Source: Saccoglossus kowalevskii
Taxonomy: Eukaryota > Hemichordata > Enteropneusta > Harrimaniidae
Length of the DNA: 18,779 nucleotides
Reading direction: 5' to 3'
Assembly (NCBI RefSeq): GCF_000003605.2
Contig: NW_003123453.1
Location: 1 to 18,779, forward strand
Positions 1-10,193 of this stretch are shown one piece after another (position 1 is the stretch's first letter; each line of letters opens with the position of its first letter). The position numbers were made by a program, and so were the translations under genes. A model generated the notes under the pieces. The model did not search any database. It was not told the DNA's origin and saw nothing but the letters and a program-made list of their open reading frames with translations.

Positions 1-362
1 TTCGTCGTGGCTTTAAGTAATAGCTGAACTTCATCTAAATACAGGTCTGTTACATCATGGCCCAATAAGAGTGCATCTGCTCTTCCCTGGCAATCTGGGA
101 GTCCAATCTGCAAGTAACCACCCTAGCAAACAAAATTGTACCAGGTATACTCCCTCAGGAGCGAGGCGCAAATACATGCAGTTGTACAGTTACACAATCA
201 CACATGTCCACAGATATGACCAAGGGTTCACCAAGGGCGATCCCAATAAGTGTCTTTAGAGCGTCTCCGCATACCAATGACCCTACAAATAAACACAATG
301 TTCATCGGGACACTAGCCTCCTCCCCAGGTACATGTACATTGCACCAGTCGTCACCTCTTCA
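1..362 (-). other. 3' untranslated tail of retroelement copy A
   Basis: This stretch lies between the polyprotein stop and the expected polypurine tract of copy A and is closely similar to 6126-6487 of copy B. Short open frames on either strand have no recognisable domain and are not supported as genes. It holds ACATGT words (for example near 331-336), which also recur in the LTR. I see no env-like gene here. Confidence 0.6.
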
Positions 363-3300
363 CTATATTGGGGTCCATCTCCCAACTTGTTGAGCCATAT
401 GGGAAGGATAATACCAACTCGAAACCTCACAATACGCTGAACTACAACGTGGTCGGAGATAATACCACATATGCGAAGTCCCTCTCCAATCAGATACTGC
501 TGAATTACTATCCAATGCAAGTAGACCTGTCAGGGAATGATGCAAATTCTGTACATGTCGAATTCCACATCTCCTACAGCTCTTAGCATCATCTGGCGTA
601 CTCAACTTATCTTCTTTCGTGGTCCGCAGACTAGTGAATGGGAGATGATTAGACGCTTGTTTGTTAGCTACCCTGGCTAAAGCTATCTTCCGTGAACACC
701 CGGGTAATTCCCACGGGCACACACCGGTCTTCTCCCGCATTAAAGGATAGAGTCGCACCCCAAGCGGTCCACCATCAACCATTCGATCGTTCGGCATGAA
801 CGTTGGTGTGGCTGCATTCAACCTAAAATCCATGGTGTGATTCATGTCACTAAAGCCATAATACTGTGTTCTTCGTCTATTTCTCATAGGGTATCTCCTT
901 CCTGTCGTTACATCGTCTGTCGGTGCCTCAGTTGCCGTTTCACATGGCATCACTCTTTCTTCTGACATTACATCAGCAGAACCATCCATGTTCTCACTAT
1001 TAGTAAGCGCCAATTCAGCGTCTTGGCTGGATCCAGATGCTTGGCTCGCATCCCCAGTCACGCGGTCTTGGTCATGTACTGAACTTCCCACACTCTCAAG
1101 GACAACAGTACCCTCATCCAAAGTGCCACTTCCAATACATGGCGTATCAGCGGTTATAGTGCCATTGTCACTCACTGTATTGTCAAGACTGACAGTTACG
1201 ACAGCTGGTGATGCATCTATTTCAGTTACAACTGAACTATCAACAGGTGGCATAACTGTCTCATCTTGTGGTCAGTCAGTCTCTTCACTGCTCCTACTAG
1301 ACATTGCCTCTGGCACAGGCAAACCACCTTCACTATCTCTCGCTCGTGTTCTCTCTAATAATATCAGATCATCAGAAGAACTCTCTATTTCGGTGTTGCT
1401 AGACTCTCTGACCACTCTATTGGTGCGCCGAGTGCGAGTCCATCTACAACGATTTCGTCTCGGTACGTTTAGTGTACGCATTGGACGATCCGGTGGAACT
1501 GCTGGCAGGGCATAGCATGGCATCAACAAATTACGATGAATCGTCCGGCGCTTCCCTCCACTCTCTGGCTTCAGTACGTAAACAGGGATGTCAGGATTCA
1601 CTCTCTTGACTACCAAGTAAGGCTCATGTTCCCACTTGTCTGCAAGTTTCTGTTTACCTCGGATAGATACTATGCGTATCAAAACACGGTCGCCAGGTTC
1701 CAAGTCGGCTTCTTTCGCCTTTTAATCATACAGATATTTGTTCTTCCTCGCTCTGTTAGTCATCTTGTTCCCAACTATCTTATACGCTGCCTGTAAGTCT
1801 CTGCGTACTCTCTCTACATATGTTTCATAGGTCTCTTTGTCCTTGTCACTAGGCTCCAAACCTAGATAGATATCAATGGGCAACTTCGGATGCTGTAACC
1901 TACCAGTAATGATAACACTGTCTTCGGGATGAATAGTAACAGGTTTCTTTATCAAGGCACGCACAGATCCCATATGACCGTCAATACCAGCAAAGCAATG
2001 TCTAGACCTCAACTTATCATATGTCCTTTTCCCAGGTGTAGACATCTTACCAACTTCATTGTGATTCTTCTTTCTACTGTCCGCAGCAGCTCGCATACAT
2101 GGCTCCAACACATTTGTACCCAATGTTATTGGTACTCGATTTCCATACTCTGTATCTGGAACTACCACTACCAGGGCATCCATTGTCTGTTCTACACCAT
2201 ATATCGACGGTGGCAGTCCTAACTGTACTTCCAACAGTCCCAATACTGGCACAGCTTGGTCACTAGCGCCCAGTATTCTCAAATCAGCAGCAGACATGTC
2301 TAAGGGAAAACCAGAGAAATGAGCATCATAAAACCACTTACTCAATGTAGTTACTTGTGAACCTGTATCCATTAGACAACATGTGCTATAATTGCTCACT
2401 GTGATTACTTCCTCATATGCCGGTCCTACGACTCTGCGACGAATATCTGCCTGCATCAGTTGCAGGTTGGGGGTGGAGTCATCTACACTCAGGGGTGTCC
2501 TATCATTTCTCTTTCTTAGGTGGTTACGTTTCTGCTGTCAAACTCTTTTTTGTTCATATCTCGCAGGCTGGTCACGCGTCTTGCAATCAGACTCACCAGA
2601 AGTGGATGTTGTCTGTTTAGCATTATTCTCCTTTTTCTGAGGGCAATTCCTGGATAATGTCCCTCCTCTTTACAATAGAAACATCTCTGTGCCTGCTGTT
2701 TCTTGTCTGGACAGTCTCTGGCCATGTGGTCTGGGTCACCACACACATAGCAATGTCTAGGCACTCTGGGGTTACCTTTATACTGTCTCTTGGAACCGGG
2801 GTCATCGTTTTCCCGTGTAAAGCCTGTAGTCTGTGTGCCATACTCAAGCGTTGATTTGACTTTCATCTCCAACCTATCCAAGCGTTCAATAACGGACGAT
2901 AGCGTTGGCTTCAACTGTTCAGCAAATTCTCTAGCTACCCCACTCACAACATCTGTTTCCCTAAACCGCGTCTCACCAGAGTTGTCTTGTACCTGCATGG
3001 CATCATCAGTAGCCATCAGTCAGGTCATTGCGGGTTTCGACCATGACAGGGGTTGGCATGGTTGGCGTCTCTCATTAACTTCTTCCTGAGCTTCTCTCGC
3101 CAGCCCTACCATCTCATCAAAATCATACACTCTGTTTACACGATGTATGATAGCATCCCTGACTGCTTCATCTCGCAAACCTCTCCAAAACGTATTTCTC
3201 AGGCGTTATTCCACGGCCGATTTAAGTATACCACCCTTCCGCTCTACTTTGTTTAACTCTTCCTCTAGTCTGTTAGCAAAGTCAGCAATGGTTTCTTTTT

Positions 3301-4255
3301 CTTTCTGTAGCCCCTTACTATAAAAGTTCGCCAGAAGTGTCTCAGTGGATTGAACATCACCATAGCGCTTGCGTAGCTTTCTCAGTAACTGGTCAAACGT
3401 AACATCAGGTCCCATCCCGTCTATGAGCCGAACCGCCCCTCTTTTCAATGAGGCTCTAATTGTTTGCAGCATCGATATGGGGGACTCTTTATTACCATGT
3501 AAGTACGTCTTCACCTCCCCTTCCCACGTCAGGAAGTCAACATCAGATGTTCGACCAACATCTCCAGAAAATGTACTCAACTTGTGTCTGTCTCCCAGAT
3601 ATACTGCAGTGTAGCTACCATCTCTATCAGTGTGGGTGTCAACCACAGCGTCATTGGTACCACACCTTATACCATAGGGGCCCAATGACATTTTCTCATT
3701 CTCTAATTCACGATCCAAGCGGTCGATATCGTTCCCAAACAAATCTGAACGACTAGTCTTCCCAGTACCTACCATAGTTCTAGATGACTCAAGTCGCTCT
3801 CGTCTAGTGGGTGTATTCTCTCGGCTACGCCCCCCTCGTACAGAACTATCGTTGTCACGCTCATAATCAACATCCCAGTTTTCACCAGCGAGTCTAGACT
3901 GTTCTCTATGTCTCCATTCACACTGTTCAGCTTCTCGCTGTTCATACCTTTTCTCTATCTCTTTCTGAAATTGCTCATGTCTCTCATCCTGCTCTGCATG
4001 CATGGCCACCATCCAAGCCTCTCTTTTCTGTTGTTCATCTAACAACCATTGACTCTTGGCTCTGTTTAAACGTTCATCCTCTTCGAGTCTCCATTTTATT
4101 TTCTCTTGATCAATTCTGCGCAACACTTCTCTTTCTCCACGTATTTGTGCAAAGCTTAACGACCTATCAGCAGTGCCTGTCCTGTCTGGTGACGTATCTA
4201 CGGAGTGTCTCTCGCCACCATCGCTCACATCTCCCCATGCTACCTTGTCCTCCAT
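363..4255 (-). pseudogene. Gag-protease-integrase(C-term) polyprotein, copy A, decayed
   Basis: The best ATG is at 4255, about 130 bp past the primer binding site. The first open part (4255-3206, 349 codons) holds a highly charged E/R/K/Q-rich coiled coil at about residues 38-122, then a capsid-like region with the pattern FSG...FLTWEGEV. Further on come a CCHC knuckle (CYVCGDPDHMARDC), a broken second knuckle, an aspartic protease (LMDTGSQ), the integrase C-terminal domain (DRVLIR, KLADKWE) and an acidic serine-rich tail with RYPMRNRR. Compared with copy B, the frame is interrupted by stops at 3208-3206, 3022-3020, 2540-2538, 1724-1722 and 1274-1272 and by a 1-bp deletion around 2651-2656 inside knuckle 2. 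An 11-bp difference at 549-559 changes the C-terminus. Reverse transcriptase, RNase H and integrase core are absent, as in copy B. Only this copy keeps the true gag N-terminus. Confidence 0.9.
1896..1904 (-). other. Protease/integrase deletion junction in copy A
   Basis: The minus-strand codons for G-R-L here join the linker that normally follows the protease (pattern VIITGR) straight to the integrase end (pattern LQHPKLPIDIYLG). In complete Ty3/gypsy polyproteins reverse transcriptase, RNase H and the integrase core lie between these points. The junction is the same as at 8199-8207 in copy B. The exact breakpoint is inferred from family knowledge, not seen directly. Confidence 0.6.
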
Positions 4256-4387
4256 TATAGTAGCAATACTACTCAGCACTGCAAAATGTCTGCTCCTGAA
4301 AAAATACTCAAAATGATCTCATTAACTAACAACTGTTTACCACTCAGACTGGATACTGGATACAATCAAAATCCAGTCAATGCCTAA

Positions 4388-4401
4388 CACGTTGGGCGCC
4401 A
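4388..4401 (-). promoter_or_regulatory. Primer binding site, tRNA-Lys type
   Basis: The minus strand reads TGGCGCCCAACGTG, which matches the first 14 bases of the known primer binding site complementary to the 3' end of tRNA-Lys(1,2). It lies 6 bases (GATAAA) inside the LTR end and upstream of the gag start at 4255, as expected for the start of minus-strand DNA synthesis. It belongs to copy A; the equivalent of copy B is lost. Confidence 0.85.
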
Positions 4402-4407
4402 TTTATC

Positions 4408-5978
4408 TGTCACACCCATAAGTTGCCTAAAACTAGATTAGCTCAAATCACAGGTGGACAGATAGGGAAAATTTATATGAAGGGCAACTAACTGGTATCT
4501 CTACAATAACAACCAGGGATCTCTTACTCCGGTCGAGACGATTCGACAGTCCAGTGGTAAACCGAGGTAACGACGTACATCGAATATTATAATCAAGGAG
4601 ACATTCACACCATTAATTAACGACGCAGACAGGTCAAGTAAACAACAACTTCTATTCAATATTCATAAAGGTGAACCAAGGTCAACAGTGGGCACATATA
4701 ATTATTTGTACATAACACAATAATTGGCACCTCGCTCACTGGAGTATAAACTAACAATAATATGGTAATAAACACTACAAATGCATGAATTGGCAGTAAT
4801 ACACACAATAATAATCACTTCCGGTTAACAGAATTAACAGCAATGTTCATCACAATAATTACTAAAGTTGTATGACTCAATAGTTAAATACACAATGTCC
4901 ATCAATATACATGTAGCGTAAACACAACAATAACTATAGTGTTATGAAAATCTCTCGTTGGGTAAATACAACAACAGTTAACTGGTACAACAACTCAATA
5001 AAATTCTGCATGAACTTTAGTACAACGTACAGCCTAATAAAACTATACATGTCATGAATGTACCAACAGTAAAAGCCCTAACCCTAGTTAACTGATTACA
5101 TGTAACCTCTAATATTCACTTCAGACGAACATCACACAGATACGCACAATCTTTGCTGTCTTGTAGGGCACAACACACGAAATTGCTAACTTTAACAACA
5201 AGCCAAACGAAAAACGTCCCTCCAAGCGCAAAGATTCAAACACACAAAAATCATACAGTCGCGCGTGTACATGTGAGTAACGGAACTGATCACTGTTCGA
5301 AATCGTATGACAGTTTGCACAAAGTTAACTTTTGTTAGTCAATAACGAGTATCAAACCTGATCTTCAAGTTCCTTACGGTAACGGCGAGTCCCTCAGTGG
5401 CGTACTGGTGTCGATCACGTCAAAATAGCGGCGAAACCCTCACAACTGTAGCGGCGGAGCGTAGGTCCCTTTGACTTTCAAATCGCCTCACGCGTGTACA
5501 GTAGTTTCACAAACTTGACAAAACCAGTTCACTTCACTCGCCCACAACTGCTTCTATCAGTCGTTCGACTCGAAATACTCAGGCCCCACGGGTACCTGTC
5601 ACTCAGCAGGGACTTCAACTCACAGTCCCATCGGCGATGGCCTTTTCTGGTCGCGCTGATCGGTTCAGGCCGCGTTTCAACCAGTCAACTCGGGACGGCA
5701 GTGGTTCCACTTTAACGAGCAGCCATTGTTCCCCCGTCTTCACTACGCTGACGTCATCTCTTCCACGAAGTGATCACGTGATACTCGCATGTCAAATGCA
5801 TTCACTCAGGAGCAAAATAAGTTTCATTGCCCCGTTACGGCTATCCCTGTTAGTATAGTGTATGCAAAAAGCACATCCACACAAATCGCTGCATGTCATG
5901 TCCGTCTGACAATCTATAAAATTTTCTAATTACACAATAAAAAATACAACTCAATAGTGTCAAATTTACCAGGCGACA
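4408..5978 (-). repeat. Long terminal repeat shared by copies A and B
   Basis: The minus-strand LTR runs from 5978 down to 4408 (1571 bp), starting TGTC and ending GACA, a 4-bp perfect terminal inverted repeat of the TG...CA type. Its 5' side abuts a polypurine tract (5990-5979) and its 3' side lies 6 bases from a tRNA-Lys primer binding site, so both ends are set by independent signals. It is at once the 3' LTR of copy B and the 5' LTR of copy A. The region has no convincing gene. The half near 4440-5300 is AT-rich with ACATGT words; the part at about 5370-5760 is richer in GC and CpG and probably holds U3 promoter sequence. A second LTR for comparison is not in the window, so its age cannot be estimated here. 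Confidence 0.8.
5749..5782. promoter_or_regulatory. Palindromic CRE and E-box in the LTR
   Basis: TGACGTCA (5749-5756) is a perfect cAMP-response element. ATCACGTGAT (5773-5782) is a 10-bp palindrome containing the E-box CACGTG (5775-5780). Both lie within about 230 bp of the start of the LTR on the minus strand, where U3 enhancers of LTR elements usually sit. No clear TATA box follows on the minus strand. Function is inferred from motifs only. Confidence 0.35.
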
Positions 5979-5990
5979 CCCTCCCTCCCC
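5979..5990 (-). promoter_or_regulatory. Polypurine tract of copy B
   Basis: The minus strand reads GGGGAGGGAGGG directly before the TGTC start of the LTR, the expected place for the plus-strand priming tract. A second purine run (minus strand of about 6002-6020) lies just upstream. The position fixes the LTR border at 5978. Confidence 0.8.
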
Positions 5991-6821
5991 AAAACATGTC
6001 ATCCCCTCTCCCCCACTCCCATAGCTAACCATAAAACAGTTAATGGGAGAGAGAGCAAGGGTGGACATGTAACTAACTAACCCTCACCAGGGCCGTCTTC
6101 TCATGGTAGAGGTACTACTGTACTCTTCGTCGTGGCTTTAAGTAATAGCTGAACTTCATCTTAATACAGGTCTGTTACATCATGGCCCAATAAGAGTGCA
6201 TCTGCTCTTCCCTGGCAATCTGGGAGTCCAACCTGCAAGTAACCACCCTAGCAAACAAAAGTGTACCAGGTATACTCCCTCAGGAGCGAGGCGCAAATAC
6301 ATGCAGTTGTACAGTTACACAATCACACATGTCCACAGATATGACCAAGGGTTCACCAAGGGCGATCCCAATAAGTGTCTTCAGAGTGTCTCCACATACC
6401 AATGACTCTGCAAATAAATACAATGTTCATTGTCACACTAGCCTGCTCCCCAGGTACATGTACATTGCACCAGTCGTCACCTCTTCACTATATTGTGGTC
6501 CATCTCCCAACTTGTTGAGCCATATGGGAAGGATAATACCAACTCGAAACCTCACAATACGCTGAACTACAACGTGGTCGGAGATAATACCACATATGCG
6601 AAGTCCCACTCTCCTCTCAGGTGGGTGTTGTCATTCGGAGTTGCTCAACCAAATCCTCATCCTCGACAACCTCACTATACGACAATCTGGCGACGTACAT
6701 ATACCCGTAGCAGGTAGGCATGTTCCAATCGCATCCAGATTACAATTAGTAACACCTCATCGGTTGTCTATCACTAACCGTCGGTAATAGTATTCCTCTC
6801 CAATCAGATACTGCTGAATTA
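5991..6821 (-). other. 3' untranslated region of retroelement copy B
   Basis: About 830 bp lie between the polyprotein stop and the polypurine tract. The stretch is alignable with 1-507 of copy A except for a 189-bp segment present only in B. There is no domain-bearing frame on either strand and no env-like gene. Confidence 0.6.
6606..6794. other. 189-bp segment present in copy B and absent from copy A
   Basis: Copy A runs directly from AAGTC (476-480) to CCTCTCCAAT (481-490). Copy B has 189 extra bases between the same words, with a 1-2 base ambiguity at the edge. The segment has no clear terminal inverted repeat, target duplication, poly-A tail or pol III box, so a deletion in copy A is as likely as an insertion in B. 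Confidence 0.7.
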
Positions 6822-9800
6822 CTATCCAACGCAGGTAGACCTGTCAGGGAATGTTGCAAATTGAATTCCATATCTCCTGCAGCTCTTAGCATCATCTGGC
6901 TTACTCAACTTATCTTCTCTCGTGGTCCACAGACTAGTGAATGGGAGATGATTAGATGCTTGTTTGTTCGCTACCCTGGCTAAAGCTATCTTCCGTGAAC
7001 ACCCGGGTAATTCCCACGGGCACACACCGGTCTTCTCCTGCGTTAAAGGATAGAGTTGCGCCCCAAGCGGCTCATCATCAACCATTCGATCGTTCGGCAT
7101 GAACGTTGGTGTGGCTGCATTCAACCTAAAATCCACGGTGTGATTCATGTCACTAAAGCCATAATACTGTGTTCTTCGTCTATTTCTCATTGGGTATCTC
7201 CTCCCTGTCGTTACATCATCTGTCGGTGCCTCAGTTGCCGTTTCACATGGCATCACTCTTTCTTCCGACATTATATCAGCAGAACCCTCCATGTTCTCAC
7301 TATTAGTATGTGCCAATTCAGCGTCTTGGCTAGATCCAGATGCTTGGCTCGCATCCCCAGTCACGCGGTCTTGGTCATGTACTGAACTTCCCACACTCTC
7401 AAGGACGACAGTACCCTCATCCAACGTGCCACTTCCAATACATGGCGTATCAGCGGTTATAGTGCCGTTGTCACTCACTGTATTGTCAAGGCTAACAGTT
7501 ACGATGGCTGGTGATGCATCTATTTCAGTCACAACTGAACTATCAACAGGTGGCATAACTGTCTCATCCTGTGACCGGTCAGTCTCTTCACTGCTACTAC
7601 TAGACATCGCCTCTGTCACAGGCAAACCACTTTCGCTATCTCTCGCTCGTGTTCTCTCTAATAATATCAGATCATCAGAAGAACTCTCTATTTCGGTGTC
7701 GCTAGACTCTCTGACCACTCTATTGGTGCGCTGAGTGCGAGTCCGTCTACAATGATTCCGTCTAGGTACGTTTGGTGTACGCATTGGACGATCCGGTGGA
7801 ACTGCTGGCAGGGCATAGCATGGCATCAACAAATTACGATGAATTGTCCGGCGCTTCCCTCCACTCTCCGGCTTCAGTACGTAAACAGGGATGTCAGGAT
7901 TCACTCGCTTGACTACCAAGTAAGGCTCATGTTCCCACTTGTCTGCAAGTTTCTGTTTACCTCGGATAGATACATTGCGTATCAAAACACGGTCGCCAGG
8001 TTCCAAGTCGGCTTCTTTCGCCTTTTTATCATACAGATATTTGTTCTTCCTCGCTCTGTTAGTCATCTTGTTCCCAACTATCTTATACGCTGCCTGTAAG
8101 TCTCTGCGTACTCTCTCTACATATGTTTCATAGGTCTCTTTGTCCTTGTCACTAGGCTCCAAACCTAGATAGATATCAATTGGCAATTTCGGATGCTGTA
8201 ACCTACCAGTAATGATAACACTGTCTTCGGGACGAATAGTAACAGGTTTCTTTATCAAGGCACGAGCAGATCCCATACGACCGTCAATACCAGCAAAGCA
8301 ATGTCTAGACCTCAACTTATCATATGTCCTTTTCCCAGGTGTAGATATCTTACCAACTTCATTGTGATTCTTCTTTCTACTGTCCGCAGCAGCTCGCATA
8401 CATGGCTCCAACACATTTGTACCCAATGTTATTGGTACTCGATTTCCATACTCTGTATCTGGAACTACCACTACCAGGGCATCCATGGTCTGTTCTACAC
8501 CATATATTGACGGTGGCAGTCCTAACTGTACTTCCAATAGTCCCAATACTGGCACAGCTTGGTCACTAGCACCCAGTATTCGCAAATCAGCAGCAGACAT
8601 ATCTAAGGGAAAACCAGAGAAATGAGCGTCATAAAACCACTTACTCAATGTAGTTACTTGTGAACCTGTATCCATTAGACAACATGCGATATGGCTGCTC
8701 ACTGTGATTACTTCCTCATATGCCGGTCCTACGACTCTGCGACGAATATCCGTTTGCATCAGTTGCAGGTTGGGGATGGAGTCATCTACACTCAGGGGTG
8801 TCCTATCATTTCTCTTCCTTGGGCGGTTACGTTTCCGCTGTCGAACTCTTCTTTGTTCATATCTCGCAGGCTGGTCACGCATCTTGCAATCAGACTCACC
8901 AGAAGTGGATGTTGTCTGTTTAGCATTATTCTCCTTTTTCTGAGGGCAATTCCTTGAGTAATGTCCCTCCTCTTTACAATAGAAACATCTCTGTGCCTGC
9001 CTTTTCTTGTCTGGACAGTCTCTGGCCATGTGGTCTGGGTCACCACACACATAACAATGTCTAGGCACTCTGGCCTTACCTTTATACTGTCTCTTGGAAC
9101 CGGGGTCATCATTTTCCCGTGTAAAGCATGTTGTCTGTGTGCCATACTCAAGCGTTGATTTGACTTTCATCTCCAACCTATCCAAGCGTTCAATAACAGA
9201 CGATAGCGTTGGTTTCAACTGTTCAGCAAATTCTCTAGCTACTCCACTTACAACATCTGTTTCGGGAAACCGCGTCTCACCAGAGTTGTCTTGTACCTCC
9301 ATGGCATCATCAGTAGCCATTAGTCGGGTCATTGCGGGTTTCAACCGCGACAGGGGTTGGCATGGTTGGCGTCTCTCATTAACTTCTTCCTGAGCTTCTC
9401 TCACCAGCCCTACCATCTCATCAAAATCATACACTCTGTTTACACGATGTCTGATAGCGTCCCTGACTGCTTCATCTCGCAAACCTCTCCAAAATGTATT
9501 TCTCAGGCGTTGGTCCATGGCTGATTTAAGTATACCACCTTTCCGCTCTACTTTGTTTAACTCTTCCTCTAGTCTGTTAGCAAAGTCAGCAATGGTTTCT
9601 TTTTCTTTCTGTAGCCCCTTACTATAAAAGTTCGCCAGAAGTGTCTCAGTGGATTGAACATCACCATAGCGCTTGCGTAGCTTTCTCAGTAACTGGTCAA
9701 ACGTAACATCAGGTCCCATCCCGTCTATGAGCCGAACCGCGCCTCCTTTCAATGAGGCTCTTATTGTTCGCAGCATCGGTATGGGGGACTCTTTATTACC

Positions 9801-10112
9801 ATGTAAGTACGTCTTCACCTCCCCTTCCCACGTCAGGAAGTCAACATCAGATGTTCGACCAACATCTCCAGAAAATGTACTCAACTTGTGTCTCCCAGAT
9901 ATACTGCAGTGTAGCTACCATCTCTATCAGTGCGGGTATCAACCACAGCGTCATTGGTACCACACCTTCTACCATAGGGGCCCAATGACATTTTCTCATT
10001 CTCTAACTCACGATCTAAGCGATCGATATCATTCCCAAACAAATCTGAACGTTTAGTCTTCCCAGTACCTACCATAGTTCTAGATGACTCAAGTCGCTCT
10101 CGTCTAGTGGGT
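6822..10112 (-). pseudogene. Gag-protease-integrase(C-term) polyprotein, copy B, 5' truncated
   Basis: An open frame of 1020 codons runs from 9884 to 6822. In order (numbered from 9884) it holds capsid-like gag, two CCHC knuckles (C277/C280/H285/C290 and C300/C303/H308/C313), a retropepsin with catalytic motif DTGS at D405 and the later LGTNVL motif, and the Ty3/gypsy integrase C-terminal domain at about 560-690 (DRVLIRNVSIRGKQKLADKWE region). A long acidic, serine-rich tail with RYPMRNRR near residue 900 follows. Reverse transcriptase, RNase H and the integrase catalytic core are missing, with the frame kept across the junction. The frame has no proper start: a 4-bp deletion near 9890 separates it from upstream gag codons (10112-9893), and everything further 5' is lost at the P-like element. 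Counted as a pseudogene for those reasons, although most of its length is open. Confidence 0.88.
8199..8207 (-). other. Protease/integrase deletion junction in copy B
   Basis: The junction is the same as at 1896-1904 in copy A: the post-protease linker (IITGR) passes in frame into the integrase C-terminal region (LQHPKLPID). In the family the integrase core usually ends with a motif like FGR-x-P-x-LP, so a recombination between two G-R codon pairs would explain the join. That mechanism is inference. Confidence 0.6.
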
Positions 10113-10142
10113 CACCGTCCCTCAACACCCGGTTAAGAAACG
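10113..10142 (+). repeat. Left terminal inverted repeat of the P-like element
   Basis: The 30 bases starting CACCGTCCCTCAACACCC are the exact reverse complement of 18025-18054. The preceding base (10112) is the last base of retroelement copy B. Confidence 0.95.
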
Positions 10143-10193
10143 CTATTGTCTAAAGGTGTTAATTCCTTAATCAACCAGGAGATGCGCGTTTCG
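10143..10193 (+). repeat. Left subterminal inverted repeats
   Basis: CTATTGTC (10143-10150) and ATGCGCGTTTCG (10182-10193) both recur inverted near the right end (18008-18015 and 17993-18004), in the same order from the end but with different spacing. They lie 30 and 69 bases from the left terminus. In Drosophila P, subterminal inverted repeats and nearby sites help transposase act; a similar role here is inferred. Confidence 0.65.

Larger units (their letters stand above)
1..4407 (-). mobile_element. Ty3/gypsy-like retroelement copy A, internal region (3' end outside window)
   Basis: Reading the minus strand, this is the internal part of an LTR retroelement: primer binding site at 4401-4388, gag start at 4255, then protease and integrase C-terminal domain, ending in a non-coding 3' tail that runs off the window at position 1. 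It is nearly the same sequence as 6126-10112 (copy B). The offset is 6125 at the left edge and 6300 at 3812/10112. Four indels account for the change: 189 bp extra in B near 6606, 11 bp extra in A at 549-559, 1 bp missing in A near 2653, and 4 bp missing in B near 9890. From copy B, the polypurine tract and 3' LTR of A should lie about 140 bp left of the window. The copy is dead: its polyprotein frame carries five stop codons and a frameshift. Confidence 0.9.
5979..10112 (-). mobile_element. Ty3/gypsy-like retroelement copy B, internal region, 5' truncated
   Basis: This is the second copy of the same non-autonomous LTR element, on the same strand as copy A and joined to it through the single LTR at 4408-5978. 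Its polyprotein frame is far better kept than that of copy A. It stops abruptly at 10112, which corresponds to position 3812 in copy A. About 600 bp (first part of gag, leader, primer binding site) and the 5' LTR are missing, replaced by the end of the P-like transposon. The missing part is not found right of that transposon. Confidence 0.9.

Noticed and set aside
71-586. Plus-strand open frames in the retroelement tails (also 6196-6787)
   Set aside because: They overlap each other and carry no domain. They appear in both copies only because the DNA is duplicated.
988-1515. Long serine/threonine-rich plus-strand frame (also 7291-7734)
   Set aside because: It is the mirror of the acidic serine-rich polyprotein tail on the minus strand, which fits the domain order and strand of the element.
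5991-6821. Possible env gene after the polyprotein
   Set aside because: No frame of useful length on the minus strand, no signal peptide or membrane segment.
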